A stretch of DNA of 64,000 bases, from positions 14,794,501 through 14,858,500 of the forward strand of contig CM072891.1 in NCBI GenBank assembly GCA_037013685.1. The letters run 5' to 3'. The notes beneath the pieces were generated by a model. The model was not told the origin of the DNA and made no database searches. It saw only the letters and a list, made by a program, of their open reading frames with translations. The first letter of the stretch is position 1. Each line of letters begins with the position of its first letter. The stretch comes from Acridotheres tristis (taxonomy: Eukaryota > Chordata > Aves > Passeriformes > Sturnidae). Shown here one piece after another: positions 50,501 to 64,000 of this stretch. The position numbers and the translations under genes were made by a program.

Positions 50501-53500
50501 GCAGGTGTCTTTTGGAGAATGGAATAATGGAGTTGAAGGTCTATGATTAAGAAGTCCAGAACAGAAAATTTGGATGTAGCTTTATAGAAAAAATACTTAG
50601 CTAATAAAATGTTTCTTGGTCACGTTGTTGACTCGGTGAGACTTTGTATTTTGGTGGGGGAACTCATGGAAAACTGAAAACTAATCTTCTAAAGGGAGTT
50701 GCACGGTAGAGGTGGTTGCTACTTAGCACTGCTAAGTCAGATTTCTTTAGTCATTTATTCCTAAAGGAGACTATACTGTAATTTGATATTCCAGTGGATG
50801 AGGAATACTGAGATACTGCCAGTAACTTGCATATGCAGCTGTTTGCTCTGGAGAAATCCATTCTGTGATGCTCTGACTTCTAGCCCTGCATGAACTGGCC
50901 AGATGTCAGTCAGAAGCTGCACTCGTGCTTTCTGCAAGGCATGGGTTTGCACTAGTGAGCTGATTGACATCAGGACTGTGATTTTGGTATTGTTGCCTTG
51001 GTGTTTGCTTTGGCTTATCTCATAAGTTGGTCATGGAGCACAGAAGGTGACTTTTAGAGGAGTCTGTTCGAGGCGAGGTCATCTCCTGTGTTCCCCCCCT
51101 GAATTAGTGCTGGGTTCTGGGCTCGGAGTGGGGGCAGTCAGCAGTACATCCTTGGCACATGGACCATTCCAACGCTGAGCTGCTCCTGCTGGGCAGAGCT
51201 GTTTGCCAGCACATCCACAGCTTCTGGCACTGAAGCTGCAGGTTACTGACTCCTGGATTGAAAAGATATGATGATCACTAGGGGTGAGTTAGATCTAAAC
51301 AGACCATCTTAATAGTGTCTCTGTCTGACTGGAGTGCTTGACCTAAGGATCATTTCACATCTGGTTTTGTAGTGTGTGGATGGAAGGTGTTTTTCTCCCA
51401 GCTGTGTAATACTTTGGATTTACTTTTTTTTTTTAAGTGGCAAAGATCTGATTTTCACTTTTATTTTTACGGCTAATTCCTGGTTGCTGAATTGCCATTC
51501 ATGTTTCCTTTTCTCCCATAACACTTTCTCTGTTACTCTTCAGTGTTTCTTTTGTGCAATTTTAATTGACTACTTCCTTCTTAATTAGATAGGTGGCTGC
51601 AGGTTTGAGGGAAAAATCCTGGTAATTGATTCCTTGCTCCAAATATGTGTTTTGAATATTTTTTAATGTTGATATAGTGCTATTAAACCACAGCAGAGAA
51701 CCTTAATATCAGCCTAGCATACTTAGGTGATTTTAAGATAGCATTTTTTTTCTCTGGTGTACTCACTAATGCTTTGGTCAATGGGGAGAATAATTCCCCA
51801 AGCCCATCTGCTTCTAATATTTGAGTGAAAATAAGAGCTGGATTTACTTATAATTTGCAGGTGGATAATCTCTAATGGTTGCTGCATTTTGTTAGGGTAT
51901 CAGCATCTGAAAAAGTCATGAAACCAGCTGAGCTAGGAAGGTTAAGAAAGCAGCTACTCTGCATCTCTGCAGTAATCCCATAGAAGTGAGACTGCTGGAG
52001 AATCAAAAACTTTTAGGGTGAGAGAATCAAGTGGAATAGTTTTTTTTTTAAAGACTACTTTGACTTCAGCAGTCAAAGTACTGCCTGCTCTCTTCCATAA
52101 ATTTTTGCAAGCTAAGCAGGAGCTGGTGAAGTCAGTGTAACATACTGTGTCAAGTATTTTTCATGCAGGACCTATTTCCCAAAATTCTTCAGGCTTGAAC
52201 AATGTGGCGTTACTCTGACACTAAAATTTATTATATAGCCGGGGAGGAGGGAACACTGAAACTAGATGGTGTGAAAAGTTTTGTTTTCAAGTAACTATTT
52301 ACAAAACCAGCTAAAACTTCTATGTATTAAAAGGGATGTTCAACATGATGATTTTATCACGTTTGCTCTGTTTCTAAAGTGGAAAGCAAACACACTTAAG
52401 ACTGTTTTGAAGATGTTGGTCTAGGGTCTCAAACATACATGAGTGTTCTCTTTTTGTATGAAACAAGCTGGCTTTTTTAAACCCTTCTCAGAAACACAAG
52501 ATCTTAAAATTTTTAAGGGTTTAGATAGGTTTTGTCTCATACTGAGAAAATTAATTTGATCTGAAATGGTTTGCTTGCTTCTCGTAATTACTAGAAAGGG
52601 CTCTCTGTCACCTCTGATATTCCCTTTTAATTTAGACAGTCAGTTTATGGTCAAACTAGAATCTTGCATGGCTTGATCCTTTCACATTGAATTTTCTCAT
52701 ATAGTACCTGTGTATGATTTTTAAAAAAATCTACTTGTAATCTTGAGTACTTGTGTGCCCTAAATATGTGCAGGTTTTCTTTTTGAAATTGGTCATATTT
52801 AGAGCATGGGTGAAACCTGCTTGTGTTCCTGTTTAAATATTTTGCCAAGTCTGAGAAATTTCTGAAGGAAAACCAGGATGTTAACCATGTATTCCTTAGC
52901 AAGGTGTTCAGGACACCATGAAATAACAAAATCCCCTTCAAACAGCTTTTGTATAACTTTGAAGCACCAACTGGTGCATCTTTATATATAGAACACAAGG
53001 ATAGTTGCAGCAGCATTTTCAACTCTACTGAAACAAAATGAAGTGCCTTGGGGCAATGTCTCCACTTAGATGTATTTTAAACCTTCCAGTAAGGATGTGC
53101 ATGCTTATGTAACTAATACTCATTTTCTCTGATGCTTTTGTTACACCACAGTGCCATTATACCAGTTCTTGTAGCTCTTTGTACTTACTAGGTTGAGAAA
53201 GACAACACAACCTGTGTTAATGGGTTGTAAGTGGTGTTGTTTAAACTTGTCTCACAACTCCACTAGGTTTTGATATGCTTTTCAGCCCCCATGAATATTT
53301 ATATCCATCCATGCTTGACAGCTGAGGAAAGTCTGTCCAAGCAAGTGTTCTGGCCTGATCAATGCAAGTTTGTAGAAGTTCCTTTCTGGAGTGCCAAAGG
53401 CAGAGAAAACAACTGGAGTGCTGCTGTGGCAGTCTCTGTCCCAGGCACATGACAGCAGCAAACTCTTGTGACATGGGAAGGGAGAGCAGGTCAGCTTTGC

Positions 53501-56500
53501 TCACAGTCTGAATGAAATAAAAATGCTCACAGTACAAAAAAAACTACTGCGTGTCCTGCCATTAATTCTTAAAACTGTAATGATTTATCAATACCATGAA
53601 TTGCATGAGCAGATCTTTACCATACTCCTCTTCATCTGTGGAACAACATCTTCTACTTTTTTCCCCGTGTTATAGTGTTGGTGAGGATATGGAAGTTCTT
53701 ATGGAAACTGTTCTGGGAAACATAGTGAATGGCTAGGAAACTCTGAAATGTAAGGGTTTTAAACCAGTAGAACCTGCCTTGTAATAAATTAAGAGGAACT
53801 TAATTTTTGATAGCATACTGGCAGGATTGTGTTAGAAGGATATCTAGCCTTTCTTAGGGTTTTAAGGATATCTGGTTATTGTAGGCTCTACAAGTAGTGG
53901 TAGTATAAAAGTCCCAAGGACTTCCACTGTAAGAAGGTGAGGTAGTGTGACAATATGGGTAACACAGACTCCTATAACTCCTAGCTCTTTTCCTGTTTCA
54001 TAATGCTAATCCAATATCTGTTAGAAGTCAATGAGTTTTGAATGCCTTTCTGTTTGCAGTAACTTGAACTCGGTTTTCTCTGATGAAATGTGTTCAGACG
54101 TAGTAGGTGCCCTCTGGGTGCTCGAGTGCTGGTGAGAGGAGTCAAGGTAGGAGCAGCTGGAGACATGAGGCTCGCTGCAGGTTTTGCAGATGCAGAAGAG
54201 ATGGCATGTAAGAGAGCATGTAGCAGCCCTCCCCTCTGGCAAGATGTCAGGATCCATTTGGCAAACTGATGCTCAGCCTGAACGAGGGCTGAGCCTGCCT
54301 TGGAGAGCCCAGCTGAGGCAGGTGCTTGTGCACTTGGCAGCAGTTTGGGCTCTGGGCTTGGCTGTCTTGGAAAGGAGGGGTGTGCTGGAAGCTGATAAAT
54401 TGCTGTGACAAAGAGGTTCTTGTGCCTGGTGATGATGTTATGGAGTAACTACACGGTAAAGGACTGATTTAAGTGCATGTTCAGCACAGCTGGTACTGCA
54501 AAAACAAGGGTTTTTCCAACATACTTATGGCAGAGAATGTGTTAACACCTCTCACTGTTTTCATTAATGCAGTTAGGGATAAATCTTTAAAATAAGTGCC
54601 AGTTACTTAAGCTGTTTACTTCAGTTAGGTTCATTTCCAAGTCACTATACCTTACTTACATGACTGAACTACTTTAACCCTGTGGATAATATTGCACACA
54701 TATGATACTGTTGCTGTGATGCAGAAGGTCTGCAGACTGAAGCTGAATATTAGTACTGAAATCATTACTGTGCCTGGGTGTGATTTGTGCCATTTAATGT
54801 GTCTGCTTCAACGTTTAGCATCTGGCCTAAACTGTAGTGCTATCCTTTCTCCTATTCCTGTAGAGTCAGAGAAGGGAAAATATTGCTTCTCTCAAATAAT
54901 TTATACTATTTAGACCTTTCACACATCTAATTTTAGAGTATGGTGAATCATATTTATGGCAGTAGATATTTCCTTAAATTGATTAGCTAAAGTATGTTGG
55001 GGAATTTAGTTGTCTAACCTAATAAAGTTAAATTATTCTAAATTGATCTTTATATGCAGGCCAACTGGTGTCTTGCAATTGGTTTTGTACAGATATGAGT
55101 GTAAATGTCTAGTATGACACCTATTAACTGTTTGATATTACCCTCCCCCTCTTTTCTTTCTAAAATACATCACAAAAATCATTCTAAATTTAATTTTCTA
55201 ATTTTCACTGGGTGATTTTGAAAGCCAAAACAAATCTGAAAATTTTGAAAACTAATTAAAGAATTTCAGGCTCTAAGTCTGTTTACTCCTAATTGTGGCA
55301 TAAACAACTAAGGGAAAATAAGGAAAAGATTTTGATCTTAGTAAATGCTGCCTTTGTAGTAGTGTACTTAAATATAATTGAAATGGTAATCTTACGGTTT
55401 AAAAAAAATCAAAAGAGGAAAAAAAATCAGAACAAGTCTGTGAGCTATAGATCTTTTGTGTTTGGAAACTGGGTACATTTGATTCAAGCTCTATTAGGCA
55501 ATATTAGCTACAGAACATTTTCCATGTGTTTTATGTGTATTTTGTGACGTGTTTTGGCATATGATCAGACAAAATAATAAAACTTCCATTTGTGAGTTCA
55601 GAATACAATCTCTTTGCCAAAGCTTGTTTGCATTAATTCTCCTTTAGATTTAGCCAATTGAGTGATGTGGCTGCAATCTGTAATCATTTTGCTTGCTTAA
55701 GCATGTGTGATATAAAAAATAGTGTTTATAATGCAGTTGTGACGTTGATGCACAAGGATGTGCTAGCTCAGGGCATCCATTGCTGACATCTGCATGGTTT
55801 CTCAGCTGTAGGTGTTGAGGGATATATTGTTAGCTAAGATTTTTTTCCAAGAGGATGAATCTTTAGAGCTTTGAGCAATGTTGAGAAAAGTATGAACTTT
55901 TGGTGCTCCAAATGGCCAGGAGCCATCATTGTATGTTTAAATGGTGTGCAGAATGGCAAGCTTATGAGCCCACGAATATAATAGCATGGCAATGGGGTTA
56001 GTGCTGATCACTTTGTTGAGGAGAGAGCCTTGATTGAGGGTGATGTCTGGCAATATTGTGTTAGGTTGCTGTGTAATCCACTCTGTAATAGCTGCTGTCA
56101 GCTTTGACTTTGGGCATTAATCACAGTTTGTCCTCCACACGTACTCAGCTGGGCTTGAACACCGTGAGCCTTCCCTGTACAGCTATCTGTGATTCAATAT
56201 CAAATTCTACTCAGTGTATCCCCAGTCAGGCTACATCAGACTGTTTTCAATCACAGTGAAATGTGGAGCTAGAAAATACCTCTATTCTATATCTGTTTTC
56301 AAACACTTTTCCAACTCTTAACCTTGACCTAGATGTGTGTAGCTCTCCCAAGAATTTGTTTTTGTCCAAGAACAGTGCCTTAGACACAAACATTCCTCAT
56401 GTGTGCCGTACCTATTGAAAGTGAACAGCACATGAGATTCTCACTCTGAAGGGTTATATTTCTATATATTAACTTACTGCTGATCTGTTATCTGAGAATT

Positions 56501-59500
56501 TGACATATTAGTATTTCAATGGGAAACCATTTTATTTCCAGAAGTTGTCATGTTCCTTGTAACTTGCTCTAAAAATGAGTTCTAATCAGATCCGATGACA
56601 TCTGATAAGTCTTGACTGAGACCAGCTTATCTTGATCACAACTTTGTGCTTACACAAAGATCATTCCCCAAGACTTAAGTTACTTGCATCTTGGTTATGT
56701 GAGGCTGTCTGAGGAACTGGGTGTACTTGCTCACTAGTTCTTTCCCCTTCCAAAAATTATTATTCAGAAGGAAAGATAATTACAAGGTTGAAGATGAATG
56801 GTCTAATCCTCTGTCTTGAATTTTCTCATTTTCCTGCATTATTCATATTTTTTTGGCTGGGTGTGGGAAGCACAATCTGAATGCTGATTCCCATGCTGGC
56901 TGCTGGCTGTCCACTGCCACCTGGTTCTTTCCAGGGGAATATCTCAGGTGTGCACCTGTTCACCAGCTCATGGTTTAGGGCAGTTGCAGGTTTGAGTCTC
57001 CTGTATCTTTTAATTGGCTCCATATCACGTGCTTTTGAAGTCTGTGGAGCAAAGAAGTTTTCTGGCTTGGAATGAGCACAGGCAGCTCTACTGCCTGGTG
57101 TCTATAAACACCAGGGAACTTGGGGACTTTAATCTCCTCTGCCTAGGGATGAACTACTTTTGTCTGTCACCTCTTGTCTGTTAATACTAAAGCATTCTTG
57201 CTTGGCAAAATTGCTCATTTACACCCAGCTTTTCTGAAGAAAATAATTTTTCTTAGTATTTCAAATTGGATTTTTTATTGTTGCTGCTTGAGTAAGCAGC
57301 TCTTCAGACTCTGGTCTGTAGTAGTTCCTCTGGCCAGAGAAACACTGTGACTTCACTTGGCTGAAAAAGGACAGGTTCAACTGAGAAATTGCTATAAATG
57401 TAGCCTCACTAAAAGGCCCTTATGGCCCCAAAGTTGATGATAAAGAGTAGGGTTCAATGCAAGGCAACTAATATAAAAACTGAAAGCCAGAATTTTGGGA
57501 CCTGATAAAGTTGTCTCTGTTAGTACCTCAGTGATGAAAGTTGATAGGACTTTTACTCCTGACTCCACCTGCTGTTTTGTGTAAATCTAAAACTGAATTA
57601 CTTCACGTGATTTTGTAATGTTAATTTTTCTATTTATGCCGTTTTCTTTTAAGAACAATTATTTTCAAGAATAAAACACTTCTGTAATGTGATTAAAAAA
57701 CGTCAATATTGTTTTAGGATTTAATCTGTTATTTTTACCCAACACAGATCAGATTTTAAATACATTTATGAGATTAAATTCCTTCTGGAACAGCACTTCA
57801 AGCACAAAATAGCATAATGATGCCTTGGAACCTTCAATGAAAAGGTTCATGTAAAAAAATGCCCTCATGGTTAATGCTCTTTGATTCAAGTTATTTTATT
57901 GTATGATCAGAAAAAAGTATGACAAAAAAAGACAAAGTCCGACATTTCTTAACTGGTGTTGACCTCTGTATCTTTATTTAGTAACTATCTTTGTTAGTTC
58001 TTCTGGCAGCTGTAGCAGTTGATACCTAAGCCAAATACAGTCTGGAAAACTGCATCCTAGAGAAAATATTAAACATCTATGACAGAAACATGATGTGAAT
58101 TCTGATCTGTTCCTAGAAGATATTTTCACTTAGTTACTACTCAACTCAATTTAGGATGTTTTGTCCTGTCTCAGTCTCATTCTTTCCACAGAAAGGTAAA
58201 AAGTAGATGGGAAGAGAGTACTGTTGATCAAGACTGGTAATGGTATCTCAAAAGCAATTTGAATAGAATAATTGGAAGATTGAATTAAGCAAGTATGACA
58301 AAAGCATGCCTGAGTCTGTTTATTTGCAGGGTCAGGCAGTCAGAAGGATCAAGGTTTTTAAAACACCCGGTGCAGGAGTAAAGGAATAGAGACAAAAACA
58401 AGTGTTCTGTGGAAAGGGAGGTTGTCCAGCAGGTGATGAACAGAGGTTGTTGGTCAGTGTTCTGAGACTACACTGGAGCTGTAGCTGGAATCTGAAAGCA
58501 AAACTGTATTCTCATGACTATTACTTCACCTGGTGTTAGAGGATCAGCAATTGGGATTGCCTTATTGGCTTTGAGGAGCAAACAGCTGGGATTAAATGAC
58601 CTTACTGTATCTGCTTTGGGTTGTGAGAATGAATGTAGACCGCTGTGAGTGTCCCTACCTGTCCTGCCATGTGCAGTGACTGTGCTGCTGCAGCCATCCT
58701 GCTTGAATCACTAGAGACATGTTACAAGTTGATACCATCTGTGCTAATGCTGGGAAAGGTCTGCTGCCTGCTGGACACTTGTTTTTCCCTGTGTTTTAAT
58801 TCCATTCTCTTGGACAAAAGCAGTTTGAAGCTTTTTCCGTGCTAGGAAATGGAAGTTTCAGAGTTGTCATGTTTATGACATGTTAACTTTTGCCAGCCAC
58901 TGATTATTTTGGGTTTTCTCCATATGATGCTTCCTCTCTGTGCATTTCAAATTTTGCTCTGCTCCTGTAATAAACTGGTTTCTCCTTTGCACTCCGTTAT
59001 CTTTTGAGTCCAATTTTTGCTGTTGATTTCTATTTAACATTGAATGGTTGTTCTTTTTTTTTTTTTTTGGGCGGGGGTTTTAGTTTTTTTTGTTATTGGT
59101 GGTGGAGGGTATTTCTTGTGCTTTGCCTGTTTATTTTTGTTTAGAAAGCCACCTATTTGTCTGTTTGAATCCAGTTTGCTTAATGAGAGGAGTTGTATGG
59201 AGCAAAGTTCTGAATGATCCTTCCATCCTCTGCCCTGTGACTTTGTCATGAGGAGCACTGCTGTTAGTAGTCCATTAAATATTAATGCCTCTTTGCAATT
59301 TCTCTGTAATGTGCTTTATTTTGGTACCAGTCCAAGCTGTGGAAATGCAAACCTCCTCGGGACCTTATGTAGAATGTAATTTGCTCTGCAGTTTTGGCTG
59401 TAAACATGATAATAAATTAGAGGATGTAATGAATATTCATTGAAGCACACAAGGATTTTCTTCACCAATGTCTTGCCTATTGGTTTCCCTCCAAACTATA

Positions 59501-62500
59501 CCTGATGAGAGAAGAGCATGGATGTTGGCAGTCCCAAAGCTTGATATATTCACTGTGTGTTTTTGCCTTCGAAAAATGTATTTTAAAAAAGGTCCCCAAA
59601 GTGTCTTGTCCTTGCAAAATTCATAGGAGAGAATAGGCAACCCCTTGGTGTTGCAGTCTGTTTAATGTGAGTTAATAAGTTGAAAGCCATAAGTTAGCCT
59701 TACAGATGGATGCAGCTTCACTGCTTTACTTATCCTTGTGTTGGGGTTCAGGACAATTTCTCTCATTGGAGTGAGAGGTGGTTTAACAATTTGCTTGATG
59801 TGTTTTGTCAAGTCCTATTGCTCAGCAGGTTTTGGCCAGGTCATAACATTTTGTTCATAGCAAAGGAAAGAAAGGGTTTTTTTCTGTATTTCAGTATAGT
59901 TTCATCCTTTATAAGAAAACTTTTGGTACTAAATCTCACTTTAGTCTGTTTCAATACTAATTCTCTTTTGGACTAATTGGAAATTGTATATGTAAAGGAT
60001 GAGAGGGCTTGTCACGCTTAAGTTAATTCATGCAGTTGTCACGAGAGCTTGTTAAATTCTACTTCTAAATTTTAGAAATCAGAGTAAACTGTCTCTCAGA
60101 GAGTAAATTATCTCTCAGTATCTGACTGTATATAACTATAGAATATCACTAAGTATCAAGCACACTAAATATACTGCACGGGCTTTGGATGAGAAAAACT
60201 TCAGTTTAGGAAAACTCCTACTATAAGTGGTTTGAAGCTTTTTGTTCTATCCATTTGCACTGAGTAACCACTAGAAATCAGTTTCCTTTCTTGTAGTGCT
60301 TTCATTTAGAAATTGCTTGAATGTTTTCAATAAAACTTTTTGGTCAAGTAAAAAGTTTTGATGGAGGTTTCTTTTTTTTTTCCCCCTGCTTTGTCAACAG
60401 ATTTGAGAGAGATACAAAGTGTGTGTTTTCATAGTCTCTTGAGTAGTTTATTGGCTTGGGATAGCTGAGAGAATCCAGGAAATCTCTGGTCTGATTGAGT
60501 CAAAGCAGGACTTTGGATCTGGATCTGTCACAGCCTGATCATGGACTTTAACACCTGTCAGGCAATTGAGCGTGTCTTTTTCCTTTATGCTGGATCATTT
60601 GGAGGTGCAAATAAAGATGAAAGTTTTTCAGTACAGAAGAAGTGATTTTTAAACTCTATTGCTGCTTTTCCATTCAGTTTGATGCTGTGCTTCTTCATGA
60701 AGAAGTTCACACTTTTTGAGGAACTCTCTGCACTCAGACACTTCTGGTGTTGAGAATGTTTGTCACAGTGCTGCAACGGGAATGGCTAGAAATCAAATAG
60801 ATCTTCCCAAAACGAGAATATGGTCTCATTGGCTAGCTTCACTAAACACCTTGCCCATGTGTATAGGAAATCAAAAATAGTTCAGGAGAAGGTCTTTCCT
60901 GTCTGACATCTTTTGTTACCTTCCAGATTTTGCTTGGTGCACATGTCTTTATCTTATTTGTGTAACTCCATAATGAGTCTCTGTTGCCCCTTTGCAATTA
61001 ATGCTATTTATGTTTAGCTTGGTTAGAAATGCTGACTGCTGGTTATGTAATTAGTGGTGTAACAATGTCACACGGTACTTATCAGTTCTTGCTGCTTATG
61101 CCGTTTTCTTTCCTTATGTTTGTGCTCAAGGCATGTGAATATTAATTATGTCTTGCTGAGTTTGATTTTACTTCGAATGCAACAGGTTTCTCTGCTTCAG
61201 AAGCACTAATGCTTCTCTGCTGGTGCTGGCAAAAAGGCTCTTTTGAAGTGTTTACATTTGTGACACAGATGTCAATGTTGCTTATTTATTCTTCTGTCTC
61301 GCTTGGTGGTGTAAACAGATCTGAGTATTGTGGGATTCCTCATTTGGAATGTTGACTCTGACTATCAGAAATAATTTAAGATGCCTTAATTAGGAAAATT
61401 CTATTACTATCCTAAAAAAAATTCTAGTCTTAGGATTTTTAGTGTATGATGAGTTAGTCAATAACTCACCTTACCATCCCTTATCTCGCCAGTAACCTCA
61501 GACTAGGTCACTGCTGCTGTCATATGGGTGACTGACTTGTTACCATCCAAATGATGGCAAATAAAAACGATATCATTCTATGGTTTCTGGAATGCAGAAT
61601 CTGTAATAGCAGTGCAAATGCAGAATGTCTGGGAAAAACCTGACTTTGAACACTACAGGATTGCAACTTCAACATCTGATCCCTTCTTGAGATGTGCCCA
61701 CTACTGGCAAAACTGTGCCTTGGCCAGTAATAAATGTGGGAGAACGGCTTCAGTCTCACCTTGTCAGCTACTTTATTTGCTTGGTTATAAACTTTATTAT
61801 GCTGGACTAAAGACTAAAACTGAGTGCCAAGTTTTCTGACAACTGTAACATAAAGAGCTAGTGAAGAACCTGGCCTGATCCAGCAGTCCTCGTGGCTGGC
61901 GATTTTAATGGACCGTGTTCTGACCGTGTCTGGAGCAATCCTTCCCTCCTCCTCAGCCTGCACATCTCTTGAAACGCATACACAGAGCCCTGGCTGTGCT
62001 GCTGGTGATCATGCCCACATCCCTTCCCAGATCAGAATCCTCTGCACTTGTAGCTTCTCATCTAGCCAAGCCAAATTCCCAAGCTGTTGGGATCTTGAGC
62101 CACTCGGTTCCGGGATGCTTGGAAGGAGCCCGTGCAGCTTTTCCTGCAGTCTGGGCTGAGCACAGCCCTGTCCCAAGAGCCCTGTGTACCAGGAATATTT
62201 CTGGACTATTCTTGGTGTCAGTGATTCTATCTTGAAAGCAATTTCTCCAAGTTCAAACTGTGTCGGTTCATGGTTAAATTATCTTCAAAGCAGCTCTGCC
62301 ATTAAATACAGATCTTTGTAGTCCCTATCTCTAGTTAGATCATCTTTCCTTTCTGTAGCTAATCTATTGTTAACATTTCCCACTATGTGTATTTCTCACC
62401 CTAATACCTGTACTGTGGTATGCTTTCTGATTTTTGCTGTCATACTATATGATTTTAGACAAGGTTTGTTCAACGTTGCATTTATAAAAAAAGTAAGCTG

Positions 62501-64000
62501 CTAACAGTACTAAAAGTTTCAATATACTTTAAAAAAATTTTCCTAACGTCCTACCTTGTAGAGAAGGAAGACCCTGCAATAAAAGAGAAATCATGAAAAA
62601 GAAATGTTCAGAGACATGAGAGAAGCAAGGTAATTTAGTGCTCATACAAACAGCTCTGTTGCAATTGTAAGAACGCTTTTAGTGCCTCTGGACATTTCTT
62701 ATCACTAAACCATAAGATGTAGCTGCTTATTTGAAGTATTAAAGTAGGTACTTGGTCTAGTTAGTCTGCATCAAGCAGTAGGAATATATGAAGACCAAAG
62801 AAGGACATGTTACCTTCAGAGGGAATTATGTTTAATGACGATAATTATATTAATTAAAATAAAAATATATAAAAGCCAGGTGTACTCCAGATTGTGGATT
62901 CAGTTCATACTCCTTGCATGAAGACATATCATGCCATGACTCATCCAAAGCTTATCAAAGAGAAATTATTAATACATTTGGATGTAGTATTTTCACTTGT
63001 CAGTCATAGGATGTAGCTTTAATATAAAACTTCTTCATATCTTAGCAAGAAGTCTGTGTTACTTGGAGCTCACTGTGAAAAGGTGATAAAGATTGTGTGA
63101 CTGGTCTTTTGGCTCAGTCAGATATGTGTGTTGTCATTAATCTGTGATTAATTAGTAGATGACTTTAATGTCTATGTATAGCCTGGGATATAAAAGGATT
63201 ATGCTGATAAAATGTAAAGTATATGGTTTTGAGATTAAGTCTTACTGCCACAAATTATATTTGATCTTCAGCTATTTCCCTGGAAGGAATTAAAAAATAA
63301 TAATAAACCTATCCTTTATCAAAATTTCTTCTCAGATCTATGTAGGTTTTTTTCCTTTTTTATTTTTTTTTTTAATTTGACACAGTTCCGAAAGAATGGT
63401 AAAATAACCTAGTAAGATGTTTCAAGAGCGATCTGGAACACTGGGTCTCTGAAGTTCTTTGTACATTAATTAATCTTTATAACCGTTGTACTTTAGTGTG
63501 GGCACTGTAATTTTGGAGATGGTGAAACTGAAAGAAGGGAAATATTCTGTTTGTGAAAAACTTCATCAGCAAGGACATTGGAAGTATCAAAATTTAGCAA
63601 TTATTTTTAGCGTTTTTAAAATACTGTTGAAATTCGTTAAAAACCAGGATCTTTGATAGTTGGCCTAGTTAATGATCTTGTGGACAAAAGACATTGGAAC
63701 AGGCTTTAAGTTAAGGTGATGGCCAATTGGTTTCTCCTGTTTGTTTTTTTTTTCTTTCTCTCATTTTTTTCTCTTTTTTTTCTGTCTTCCTTAATTGATA
63801 ATTCTAGAAAATTGAGAACTCTGCAGTTTTCCATCATTTAATTTTCCCAATGCAATATTGGAAAAAACAGCACACCAGAGACTGTGGATAACTTGATAAA
63901 ATTTATTTAAAAATGAGATCTCATTGACTAATCAACGTTCTTTATCACCTGCCTCTCTTCTTTCTTTGAGAGATATCAGAACTAATTTATTTTTATAGAA
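47536..64000. other. Gene-free AT-rich unique sequence
   Basis: No recognised gene, LTR or LINE fragment. A T15 run at 59054-59068 is followed by a G-rich stretch. Somewhat GC-richer patches at 51.05-51.25, 54.1-54.4 and 61.9-62.2 kb carry open frames of 60-90 codons in more than one frame, none protein-like. Confidence 0.5.
59054..59068. repeat. Poly(T) tract
   Basis: Fifteen T followed by GGGCGGGGG. It is a simple-sequence tract with no flanking retroposon body. Confidence 0.8.

Noticed and set aside
1..64000. CRISPR arrays, operons, bacterial genes, tRNA or rRNA genes
   Set aside because: No regularly spaced repeats of the right size, no long prokaryotic-type frames, and no recognisable tRNA or rRNA sequence. 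Overall character is vertebrate nuclear DNA.

Overview
This window looks like vertebrate, most probably avian, nuclear DNA from a long intron or an intergenic stretch. It is AT-rich, has no recognisable conserved coding gene, and its open frames are short and scattered over all frames. The bird assignment rests mainly on two CR1 LINE fragments. One keeps the CR1 3' end, with a reverse-transcriptase C-terminus and an ATTCTATG terminal repeat. Compact LTR insertions in otherwise repeat-poor DNA fit as well. The assignment is inference; no species is claimed.

Layout. 1-4.5 kb: unique AT-rich DNA. 4.55-5.1 kb: a probable solo LTR on the minus strand, with a near-perfect 6-bp target duplication. 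5.1-25 kb: no recognised gene; two exon-like segments with good splice signals (about 12.56-13.22 kb and 19.18-19.35 kb) and one palindrome between direct repeats. 25.07-27.96 kb: the densest part of the window. It holds a CpG-rich retroviral LTR with a TATA box, poly(A) signal and a tRNA-Pro-type primer-binding site, followed by a GC-rich untranslated leader. A different solo LTR with a clean 4-bp duplication (CTAG) is nested in that leader. Beyond it lies an AT-rich tail of about 59/118-bp tandem repeats, whose end matches the U5 end of the first LTR. No gag, pol or env remains.

28-34 kb: unique DNA with one small, very old LINE remnant near 32.15 kb. 34.0-34.4 kb: the only strong CpG island outside the retroviral elements, headed by a TATA/MEF2-type box. 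A short open frame ending at a splice-donor-like site at 34.80 kb follows it. Together these are the best candidate for a host promoter and alternative first exon, but I do not recognise the peptide. 41.0-42.2 kb and 47.0-47.5 kb: two minus-strand CR1 fragments that are colinear with one CR1 ORF2 (endonuclease/linker, then RT and 3' end). They may be halves of one old insertion. 47.5-64 kb: unique AT-rich DNA, nothing recognised.

There are no operons, CRISPR arrays, tRNAs or rRNAs that I can see. The features do not form a pathway. The most interesting material is the nested retroviral insertion with its unusual minisatellite end, and the isolated CpG-island promoter candidate.
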